From assembly GCA_013002625.1 (NCBI GenBank), contig JABDJE010000234.1:1-9534 (forward strand): a stretch of DNA of 9,534 bases, given 5' to 3'. This DNA comes from Saprospiraceae bacterium. GTDB taxonomy: Bacteria > Bacteroidota > Bacteroidia > Chitinophagales > Saprospiraceae. Numbering within the stretch: the first letter of the stretch is position 1; each line of letters opens with the position of its first letter. The notes beneath the pieces were generated by a model. That model searched no databases and was not told the origin of the DNA. It saw nothing but the letters and a program-made list of their open reading frames with translations. Both the position numbers and the translations under genes were made by a program. Below are positions 1-6,115 of this stretch, in pieces.

Positions 1-478
1 CATTCTTGCCGCTCGATAAGCCCCAACGGTATGCTAGCCTATGAATATGTGTATCCACAGGAAATGCAGGAACACCAAATGCCTGAGACATCACGACTGA
101 TGCTGTTTTATGGCCTACACCTGGCAATTCTTCCAATGCGTCGAAACTCTGAGGCACTTCCCCATTATATTTTTCGATAAGTATTTCAGATAAGCGATGT
201 ATAGCTTTTGATTTTTGCGGACTTAATCCACAAGGTCTGATGATGGATTTGATATGATCGACATCAAGCTTAACCATTTCGAACGGTGTGGAAGCCTCTT
301 GAAATAGCAGTGGAGTAATTTCATTCACTTTTTTGTCCGTACACTGAGCTGAAAGGAGCACCGCAATCAGCAATGTGTAACTATCATGGTGATCCAAAGG
401 TATAGGGACCTTTGGGTACAAGTCCTCCAGAATATTTGTAATGGCCTGAACTTTCTCTGCTTTGCTTATTCTAGTCAT
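1..478 (-). CDS. nth: Endonuclease III (3' end outside the window)
   Basis: DNA glycosylase/AP lyase of base-excision repair that removes oxidised pyrimidines and nicks the abasic site; cytoplasmic. The visible 159 codons carry the family signature: an early LLSAQCTDKKVNE segment (about residues 42-54), a helix-hairpin-helix ELPGVGHKTASVV (about 117-129) with the catalytic lysine at about K124, and VDTHIHR with the catalytic aspartate at about D142. The 18-residue K-to-D spacing matches E. coli Nth (K120/D138). The C-terminal [4Fe-4S] cysteines expected in the family would lie beyond the left edge, so their presence cannot be judged. The ATG at 478 overlaps the end of the acyl-CoA reductase gene by 8 bp, making it the last visible gene of a minus-strand operon. 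The start fits the usual Nth N-terminus. Confidence 0.95.
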   Translation of the reverse strand, partial: MTRISKAEKVQAITNILEDLYPKVPIPLDHHDSYTLLIAVLLSAQCTDKKVNEITPLLFQEASTPFEMVKLDVDHIKSIIRPCGLSPQKSKAIHRLSEILIEKYNGEVPQSFDALEELPGVGHKTASVVMSQAFGVPAFPVDTHIHRLAYRWGLSSGKN

Positions 479-1490
479 GTAGTTCTGTTAGAAATTGCAT
501 GATATCAACACCATCTGCATATTGGGTCAAAGAAGGGCTTTGTGCCTCTCCATAATTCACGCAATTCAAGTTTCCAATGGCTCTCTGACTAACAACACAT
601 TGAATTGCATCCTTGTTTGCTACAAGATCAGATTCCAATTGATTTAAGTCCGTGAAATACTCGTAATGCACTGAGGCTATTCTTGAAGTGATATCACGTG
701 ATTCCCTGACAATCAGAAAGTTATTTGTTAAGAATTCAATTTGATTCAAGAGGTATAAAGCATTGCTGTAATCATAATTGTTTTTATACTTATTGTGATA
801 TATGACATCTCCATAAGACACAATAGCATCGAAGAAACGCTGGATTTCAAAACCATCCTCAAGATATAGTTTCGATACATTTCTACATCCTAACCCAAAG
901 TAGGTGAATATGTCCTTCCCTAAATTCGACAATGCTTCCTTCGAAATCGAATTGGGCACTACAGCCACGGCATGCCTGTTCCTTCGTATAATATTGGGTA
1001 GGTGACCAAAATATTTTGAAAAATAGTTTCCGGTTGAATTGGACCCGGTGGCAATCATTGCATCTATGTCATTGAGTCTGTCAACGACTTCAAAATATGA
1101 ATTACTTCTTGCATCAAGTCTCTTCAATTGGCTTATGATAAACTGCATCATCACTTCATCCTTTGAAGACAATTTTACTTTGGCGACATGACCTGAAATA
1201 AAAACTGATAACAAATCATGGAAGCCAACCATAGGTATGTTTCCAGCAAGAATAAGCCCTACATTTTTTTTATACTTATCGGAAATATTGTAATTATCAG
1301 ACCATGCTTTTAGCGCCTCCTTTTCCAAAAAGTTTTTACATACAGCATCGATCGCATGGCGGACACTCGCTTGTGTAAACCAAGGATTATGCAAGGCAGC
1401 TTTTGAAATGGTTACATCAAGTTCGTCATCCCCTTTAGAAAGCAGATCACCTAATTTTGACATTAATTCAATGCGTTCTTGTAACTGCAT
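471..1490 (-). CDS. LuxC-family acyl-CoA reductase
   Basis: 339-residue protein of the acyl-CoA reductase (LuxC-like) family, which reduces long-chain acyl-CoA or acyl-enzyme to the fatty aldehyde with NAD(P)H through a thioester on cysteine. Visible marks: VGLILAGNIPMVGFHDLL at about 77-94, a nucleotide-binding ATGSNSTGNYF at 147-157, RRNRHAVAVV at about 169-178, and FGLGCRNVSKLY at 198-209, where C202 is the probable nucleophile. No signal peptide or membrane helix is seen. The length is shorter than luminous-bacteria LuxC (about 480 residues) but typical, as I recall, of the Bacteroidota form. Start: the ATG at 1490 shares its A with the TAA of the upstream pseudouridine synthase gene (TAATG), indicating translational coupling; the 3' end overlaps nth by 8 bp. 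No luxD, luxE or luciferase genes are nearby, so bioluminescence is not implied; the physiological substrate is unknown. Confidence 0.88.
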   Translation of the reverse strand: MQLQERIELMSKLGDLLSKGDDELDVTISKAALHNPWFTQASVRHAIDAVCKNFLEKEALKAWSDNYNISDKYKKNVGLILAGNIPMVGFHDLLSVFISGHVAKVKLSSKDEVMMQFIISQLKRLDARSNSYFEVVDRLNDIDAMIATGSNSTGNYFSKYFGHLPNIIRRNRHAVAVVPNSISKEALSNLGKDIFTYFGLGCRNVSKLYLEDGFEIQRFFDAIVSYGDVIYHNKYKNNYDYSNALYLLNQIEFLTNNFLIVRESRDITSRIASVHYEYFTDLNQLESDLVANKDAIQCVVSQRAIGNLNCVNYGEAQSPSLTQYADGVDIMQFLTELHD

Positions 1491-2518
1491 TAATTTCTAG
1501 ATTTTTGGTGCGTTACATAATGCTTCCACTTTTCTAAGACTTCAGTCATATCATCTGGGAGCTCTGAATCAAATCTCACATATTCATTAGTATGTGGATG
1601 AATAAAACCCAATGACTTTGCATGCAAAGCATGTCGAGGAATTATATTAAAACAGTTATGAACAAACTGTTTGTATTTACTGAATACAGTGCCCTTCTTA
1701 ATCTCCCTTCCTCCATACTTTTCATCACTGAATACGGGGTTCCCTATGTGTGAAAAATGGACTCTTATCTGATGGGTTCTCCCAGTCTCGAGCCTACATT
1801 TCACCAATGAGACATAATAGAGATCCTCCAATGTTTCATAATGCGTCACCGCATGTTTGCCAGCTTCATTTTCAGGAAAGACATACATTTTCAGGTTATC
1901 ATTAGGATGTCGACCAATGTTTCCTTCAATGGTCCCTTTTAGTGGATCGGGCTCACCCCAAACCAATGCAACATACTCTCTCTCAATAGTATGATCAAAA
2001 AACTGCTTAGCCAATCCAGCCATAGCTTCTTCATTTTTAGCTACAACCATGAGCCCTGAAGTGTTTTTGTCGATTCTATGGACGATTCCCGGACGGTCGA
2101 TATCATTCCCAGGCATTGTTGGCATATCATTTTTACCCATATAATGGACCAATCCATTCACCAATGTACCAGTACGATTACCTACGCCCGGATGCACAAC
2201 CATACCGGGTGGTTTGTGGATAATGATGATATGATCATCTTCATAAGTAATATCTAAATCCATCTCTTCCGGCAAGGCCTGGATACGTTCTTTAGGCTCT
2301 GTGGGCATAACCACCGTGATCACATCATGCGGTCGTACTTTGTAATTGGACTTAACAGGACTGTCATTTACACGGATATAGCCTTCGGTGGCCGCAGCCT
2401 GAATTTTAGACCGTGAAATCCCTTCTATCCTTTCAAAAAGAAATTTATCAATACGCATGGGTCCTTGTCGCGGATCCGCCACAAATCTCATATGCTCATA
2501 TAAGGACTCTTCTGACAT
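1490..2518 (-). CDS. rluD: RluA-family 23S rRNA pseudouridine synthase (RluD-like)
   Basis: 342-residue enzyme predicted to isomerise uridine to pseudouridine in large-subunit rRNA; E. coli RluD acts on helix 69. Domain order: an N-terminal S4 RNA-binding domain (about 20-75; RIDKFLFERI then SRSKIQAAATEGYIRVND), then the catalytic domain. Motif I contains IHKPPGMVVHPG (100-111); the catalytic motif GIVHRIDKNTSGLMVVAK (144-161) has the nucleophile D150; LETGRTHQIRVH lies at 243-254 and RHALHA at 295-300. Full length compared with E. coli RluD (326 residues), with a basic C-terminal tail. No export signal. It starts 11 bp after the outer-membrane protein gene and its TAA overlaps the ATG of the acyl-CoA reductase gene. 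RluD versus RluA/RluC specificity is inferred from the S4 domain and length, not proven. Confidence 0.93.
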   Translation of the reverse strand: MSEESLYEHMRFVADPRQGPMRIDKFLFERIEGISRSKIQAAATEGYIRVNDSPVKSNYKVRPHDVITVVMPTEPKERIQALPEEMDLDITYEDDHIIIIHKPPGMVVHPGVGNRTGTLVNGLVHYMGKNDMPTMPGNDIDRPGIVHRIDKNTSGLMVVAKNEEAMAGLAKQFFDHTIEREYVALVWGEPDPLKGTIEGNIGRHPNDNLKMYVFPENEAGKHAVTHYETLEDLYYVSLVKCRLETGRTHQIRVHFSHIGNPVFSDEKYGGREIKKGTVFSKYKQFVHNCFNIIPRHALHAKSLGFIHPHTNEYVRFDSELPDDMTEVLEKWKHYVTHQKSRN

Positions 2519-2529
2519 GAATTTATCTT

Positions 2530-3264
2530 TTATAAAAAAGTGAATGATATACCAACCTGAAAACGGATATAGTTAGTCTGACTGGTTTCATTTCTGAAAT
2601 TATCCAAAGGTACTATTTCATCTTCTCCATCCTGATATTGGTATGTTACTGTATTCCCTCCATAAAAACTACACTTGGTCACAAGGAAAAACTGTTGAAC
2701 AATTTGAGTTGTGAAACCAATACCCAAGCCGTATGAAAGTGCAAAATCAAATTCATTAAAATCGAAATCCGAACTATTATCTTCATCAAAATAATAACGT
2801 GTAGTGGTTGTAGTGAAGAAATTTGAACCAAATGAAAGTTCTGCAAAGGGTTCAATACGCCAAAAAAAGAAATCAGGATAATATCTTAACATAAACTGTG
2901 CACCAAAAAAATTAGAACTGGTTAGGTCTTCAACCTCTTCTACGCCATTGAAATAGGTGTTCCTATCTGAATCAATATGAGCCCAATTCATTTGCACACC
3001 CCAAAATGAATAATCTTGCTTATTGCGTTCCCAATAGTAGGCTGCTGTCAAACCAAATAAGGTTTGATCCAGGTCGCGCCCAAAGTTGTATACAGGTATA
3101 ATGGGATCAAATGTAAATTCGAAGATTTTTGCTTTATAAGCCTGATTCAAGATGCTGTCTGCTTCTTGGGAATTTAAAGGAATCAATATACCCAGCATGC
3201 TTGCGATTAATATCAATAAAGCACAGTTAATTCTATTTCGAATATGTGTAATTTCGAATTCCAT
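2530..3264 (-). CDS. Predicted outer-membrane beta-barrel protein, function unknown
   Basis: 244 residues from the ATG at 3264. The N-terminus has a basic stretch (HIRNRIN) followed by a hydrophobic core (ALLILIASMLGILIPL) and NSQEADS, consistent with a signal peptide, though the n-region is long. The mature part is rich in aromatic residues in short alternating strands (FEFTFDPIIPVYNFG, AAYYWERN, FMLRYYPDFFFWRIEPF, FFLVTKCSFYGG) separated by acidic loops (DEDNSSDFDFNEFDF), and ends in YIRFQVGISFTFL, a terminal strand like those of outer-membrane barrels. I recognise no specific family. An in-frame ATG at 3372 exists, but it would put about 36 non-signal-like residues before the export signal and overlap the divergent PLP-enzyme gene, so 3264 is preferred. 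It is the first gene of the minus-strand operon, 11 bp before rluD. Confidence 0.75.
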   Translation of the reverse strand: MEFEITHIRNRINCALLILIASMLGILIPLNSQEADSILNQAYKAKIFEFTFDPIIPVYNFGRDLDQTLFGLTAAYYWERNKQDYSFWGVQMNWAHIDSDRNTYFNGVEEVEDLTSSNFFGAQFMLRYYPDFFFWRIEPFAELSFGSNFFTTTTTRYYFDEDNSSDFDFNEFDFALSYGLGIGFTTQIVQQFFLVTKCSFYGGNTVTYQYQDGEDEIVPLDNFRNETSQTNYIRFQVGISFTFL

Positions 3265-3324
3265 ATAGTTGCCAACAAAGTTAAACAATATAGATTCATA
3301 ATTATTTGAGACAAACAGATTGAA

Positions 3325-4527
3325 ATGAATTCGGAAAAAGGAAATATGCGTTTTGAAACAATTTGTGCCCAAGAATTAAAAGACATCAAAAGCGGTGATC
3401 CTCATGTCTTGCCAATTCATGCAACCTCCGCTTTCTCCTACGAGAATATCGATGATTCCATTGATGTTTTCACCGGTGAGAAAGAAGGCTACGTGTATAC
3501 AAGGTATGGTAACCCTACTATTAGTGCCGTTCAAAACAAACTGGCACAACTTGAATCATTTGGCACCGACCTGGAGGCATTCTGTATTATGTGTAACTCG
3601 GGCCTCGCTGCCATTTCTACATTATGCATGAGTTTACTGCAAGAAGGCGATGAATTAATCACCCAAGGAAATCTTTACGGCGGAACGACAGAGATATTTA
3701 AAAGTATACTTTCTCGATATGGCATCAAGGTCCATTTTACAGACCTCAAAAACCTGGACGTCGTGGATAATATTATCCGCCAGAATCCACGCATCAAGAT
3801 GATGTACTTTGAGACGCCGACGAACCCAACCTTATCTTGTCTGAATATAAAGGGTCTAACACATCTATGTAGACAACACGATATTGTTTCAGCAATCGAT
3901 AATACCTTTGCAACGCCTTATCTGCAGCAACCCTTCAAGCATGGGGTTGATTTCGTCGTTCATTCAACAACAAAGTTCATCAATGGGCATGGTAATGCCA
4001 TAGCCGGGGCAATCATTGGGAAAAGTGCATCACATAAGAAGAAGGTATGGAACACGATGAAGTTGTTGGGAACGAATACAAATGCCTGGGATGCCTGGCT
4101 GACACATACGGGTATAAAAACATTGCCCCTTAGAATGGACAAGCATTGTTTTAATGCTATGAATTTGGCACATTACCTCGAAGCCCATCCAAAAGTCAAA
4201 AAGGTAAACTACCCAGGGCTTGAAAGCTTTGAAGACCATCAGATCGCCAAAGATCAAATGTCACAATTTGGTGCCATGCTCAGTTTTGAGATAGATGGTG
4301 GTGTGGAAGCAGCCAAGCGCTTTATGAATAATACCAGGCTCTGCAGCATTACCAGTACGCTTGGTAATGTTGATACACTCCTACTGCATCCGGTCACCGC
4401 ATCCCATCTGAATGTATCACAGGAAATCAGAGATCAGTTTGCCATTACAGATGGCTTGATTAGGGTTTCTGTTGGCATCGAAAATGTTGAGGATTTGAAA
4501 GAGGACTTTGAGAGGGGGTTGAAATAA
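3325..4527 (+). CDS. PLP-dependent Cys/Met metabolism enzyme (cystathionine gamma-synthase/lyase or methionine gamma-lyase type)
   Basis: 400-residue cytosolic fold-type I PLP enzyme of sulfur amino-acid metabolism. Visible sites (numbered from the ATG at 3325): YTRYGNPT with Y58 and R60, which in this family contact the PLP phosphate of the partner subunit; CNSGLAAI (90-97) for phosphate binding; the Y118 of NLYGGT, which stacks on PLP; ETPTNPTL (163-170); D192 of IDNTFATPY, which binds the pyridine nitrogen; K217 of HSTTKF, the Schiff-base lysine; STLGNVDTLLLHP (344-356); and GLIRVSVGIE with R380 for the substrate carboxylate. All catalytic residues are present. Position 120 is Gly, where methionine gamma-lyases usually have Cys (LYGCT), which argues mildly for a cystathionine gamma-synthase/lyase or O-acylhomoserine sulfhydrylase role. 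A second ATG at 3346 would begin MRFETI, matching the usual family N-terminus, so the true start may be 21 bp later. It is a single gene, divergent from the beta-barrel gene and convergent with the OmpA-like gene. Confidence 0.9.
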   Translation: MNSEKGNMRFETICAQELKDIKSGDPHVLPIHATSAFSYENIDDSIDVFTGEKEGYVYTRYGNPTISAVQNKLAQLESFGTDLEAFCIMCNSGLAAISTLCMSLLQEGDELITQGNLYGGTTEIFKSILSRYGIKVHFTDLKNLDVVDNIIRQNPRIKMMYFETPTNPTLSCLNIKGLTHLCRQHDIVSAIDNTFATPYLQQPFKHGVDFVVHSTTKFINGHGNAIAGAIIGKSASHKKKVWNTMKLLGTNTNAWDAWLTHTGIKTLPLRMDKHCFNAMNLAHYLEAHPKVKKVNYPGLESFEDHQIAKDQMSQFGAMLSFEIDGGVEAAKRFMNNTRLCSITSTLGNVDTLLLHPVTASHLNVSQEIRDQFAITDGLIRVSVGIENVEDLKEDFERGLK

Positions 4528-4581
4528 TTGAGCGCTTTAAGTGTTGGAGGTGCGTTTTAAGTTACAAACCTGCATTTCAGA

Positions 4582-4650
4582 ATCTATAATTAGGTTTAAG
4601 TTTCAAACTTAAACCTAATACTCCAATTGAACTTAAACTTAATTATAGAT
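4582..4650. repeat. Three-armed inverted repeat in a convergent intergenic gap
   Basis: Arm A (4582-4603) is followed by arm B (4605-4619) and arm C (4629-4650). A and B include a perfect 15-bp inverted repeat (ATTAGGTTTAAGTTT at 4589-4603 against 4605-4619) with a single base between. C is complementary to the whole of A over 22 bp with two exceptions. On plus-strand RNA both exceptions become G-U pairs (4593 with 4639; 4603 with 4629), giving 22 continuous pairs; on minus-strand RNA they would be C-A mismatches. A can therefore pair with B or C, but not both. The element lies between the stop codons of two convergent genes (4527 and 4684), where a bidirectional terminator is expected, but neither side has a clear U-tract. 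It may be a 3'-UTR fold or an intergenic repeat copy. Confidence 0.8.
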
Positions 4651-4683
4651 AAGGTGACATCTAATAGTGAGTCGCATATATAA

Positions 4684-5502
4684 TCACTTCTCCACCAATA
4701 GTATCTCTACCCTTCTGTTCAGTGTTTTATCTTCTTCCGTAATCTCAGGGTATATCAATTTACGAGAGCTGCCGAATCCTTTGTATGAGAGTCGGTCTGG
4801 ATCAATGCCTTTCTTGACAAGGTATTCATAAATGTTTTTAGCCCGCATGATAGAGAGCTCATATTTGTTGGTATCCAAATCAAGTCCCTCCTTTTGATTA
4901 TTAAAATCAACACAACAGATATGACCATGAATTTCAATTTTTACTGAAGGGTTTTCAGTTAGCAAGTCCAGCAGGCGCTTGAGCTCAGGAATGGACCTTT
5001 TTAAAAGATAATGACGCCCGGGCTGGAAGTTGAGATTATTGAATACAATTCTTTCACCTGCTTCTGCCTTACCTAACGCTTCAATAGCATCAGAAATATT
5101 TCTATTCACCACACTTAAAGTCACAGACCTGTGATCCTGTACACCACCTTCTTCATCTTCATAGCCATTATTTGCTAACTCACCTTCAGATTGCGTATAA
5201 ATTGAATCCAGCAAAGCCTCATATTTTAAGTTAAGGTATTTTACTACCCCTTCGACACGTGCATCAGATATCTTTTGATTATATTCTACTGACCCCAGAA
5301 AGTCAGCTGACCCAATTATTCTCAAACTTGCTTTTTTCAAGCTATCGAAACGGGCTTCTATAAAAGCATCCAACTGTGCCTCGTGATAATCACTCAGGCT
5401 TGTAACATCGATGTCATATTTCAATACAAGAGAAGTAGTATCCTGAGCCATTAGCGTAGATGCACTAATAAAAACAAACAAAATGAATATGAAATACTTC
5501 AT
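4684..5502 (-). CDS. Exported protein with two OmpA-like domains
   Basis: 272 residues from the ATG at 5502. The N-terminus MKYFIFILFVFISASTLMAQ is a good Sec signal peptide, with cleavage likely near MA/Q. The C-terminal OmpA-like peptidoglycan-binding domain (about 152-272) shows IVFNNLNFQPG, IEIHGH (about 189-194), LSIMRAKNIYEYLVKKGI with the conserved Arg at about 220, RLSYKGFG, and the closing NRRVEILL. The middle region (about 25-132) looks like a second, divergent OmpA-like copy: RIIGSADFLGS, YNQKISDARVEGVVKYL, then DHRSVTLSVV. The expected GHTD of domain 2 reads GHICC, with two adjacent cysteines; I believe related Bacteroidota proteins share this but cannot check it. No beta-barrel or lipobox is seen. 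Predicted periplasmic, bound to the cell wall. The gene starts 26 bp after the metallophosphoesterase gene. A TTG at 5517 is an alternative but poorer start. Confidence 0.85.
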   Translation of the reverse strand: MKYFIFILFVFISASTLMAQDTTSLVLKYDIDVTSLSDYHEAQLDAFIEARFDSLKKASLRIIGSADFLGSVEYNQKISDARVEGVVKYLNLKYEALLDSIYTQSEGELANNGYEDEEGGVQDHRSVTLSVVNRNISDAIEALGKAEAGERIVFNNLNFQPGRHYLLKRSIPELKRLLDLLTENPSVKIEIHGHICCVDFNNQKEGLDLDTNKYELSIMRAKNIYEYLVKKGIDPDRLSYKGFGSSRKLIYPEITEEDKTLNRRVEILLVEK

Positions 5503-5528
5503 AAGTTTACAACTCAATATAGCTTAAA

Positions 5529-6032
5529 TTATTTCCTTCCTCGCTTGCCCAATTCAACAACCCTCAGATGCTCCACCTTGCCTTTATTGCATTCAAACAG
5601 CAGCATTGTGCGCATGGCATGAAAACCTGAATGACCGCATGCACCAGGATTCATGTGCAGAAGTTCAAGCTTATGATCTCTTACAACCTTACAAATATGT
5701 GAATGTCCGCATATATAAACATCGGGCCTATTTGCTTCAAGTAATGCTTTAACTCTCGCTGTGTAACGGCCGGGATAGCCGCCAATATGTGTCATAAATA
5801 CCTTAACACCGTCGCATACAAAGAACAAATCCAATGGTGCTGCCGATCTTATCTGATGATCATCAATATTACCGTATACTGCTTTGACTGTTGTGAAGGC
5901 TTCAAGTTCTTCCAACAAGCTTAAACTCCCAATATCGCCGGCGTGCCAGATCTCATCGACAGAATTAAGATGTGTTTTGACATCCGGCCCCAGATAACTA
6001 TGGGTATCAGAAATGAGTGCAATGGACTTCAT
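5529..6032 (-). CDS. YfcE/MJ0936-family metallophosphoesterase
   Basis: 167-residue cytosolic phosphodiesterase/phosphatase of the calcineurin-like superfamily. All metal-binding motifs are visible: SDTH (D9, H11), HAGD (D33), YGNID (N55), MTH (H82) and CGHSH (H110, H112), followed by NPGACG at 128-133. The single compact domain and length match the YfcE/MJ0936 group, whose members hydrolyse phosphodiesters such as bis-pNPP in a Mn- or Ni-dependent manner; the natural substrate is generally unknown. There is no export signal. The ATG at 6032 begins the usual MKSIALISDTH N-terminus. The gene lies 28 bp downstream of a Rho-independent terminator and is followed closely by the OmpA-like gene, suggesting a two-gene transcript with its own promoter in 6033-6060 or read-through. 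I could not pick a convincing promoter there. Confidence 0.93.
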   Translation of the reverse strand: MKSIALISDTHSYLGPDVKTHLNSVDEIWHAGDIGSLSLLEELEAFTTVKAVYGNIDDHQIRSAAPLDLFFVCDGVKVFMTHIGGYPGRYTARVKALLEANRPDVYICGHSHICKVVRDHKLELLHMNPGACGHSGFHAMRTMLLFECNKGKVEHLRVVELGKRGRK

Positions 6033-6060
6033 GCTGCAAGTATGCGATTTCTATAGAAAA

Positions 6061-6094
6061 TAAAAAAGCCAGACAATTCAATTGACTGGCTTTT
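6061..6094 (-). terminator. Rho-independent terminator of the large T9SS protein gene
   Basis: On the minus strand, AAAAGCCAGTCAA (6094-6082), loop TTGAA, then TTGTCTGGCTTTT (6076-6064): a 13-bp stem with one internal mismatch, followed by a T-rich run (the stem's T's run on through the complement of 6062-6067). It lies 22-55 bp past the stop codon at 6116 and 28 bp before the metallophosphoesterase start. The plus-strand direction has only a short TTTTA tail, so minus-strand termination is the main call. Confidence 0.88.
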
Positions 6095-6115
6095 AGTACA
6101 AAAAAGAACACAAAA

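Noticed and set aside
471..1490. Bioluminescence (lux) locus suggested by the LuxC-type reductase
   Set aside because: There are no luxA/B, luxD or luxE genes; the family is widespread in non-luminous Bacteroidota.
3276..3283. TAACTTTG on the minus strand, matching the Bacteroidota -7 promoter element TAnnTTTG upstream of the beta-barrel gene
   Set aside because: No TTTG -33 element lies at the usual 19-21 bp distance (the nearest is 28 bp away), and the implied transcript would start only a few bases before the ATG.
3265..3372. N-terminal extension of the beta-barrel gene to the ATG at 3372
   Set aside because: It would overlap the divergent PLP-enzyme gene and place about 36 residues before the signal peptide.
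3960..4257. Open frames on the minus strand inside the PLP-enzyme gene
   Set aside because: They lie fully within a well-conserved gene, have no recognisable protein features and look like shadows of its codons.
6048..6059. Perfect 12-bp palindrome TTTCTATAGAAA between the terminator and the metallophosphoesterase start, a possible operator
   Set aside because: An AT-rich 12-bp palindrome is expected by chance about once or more in a window of this size, and no regulator gene lies nearby.
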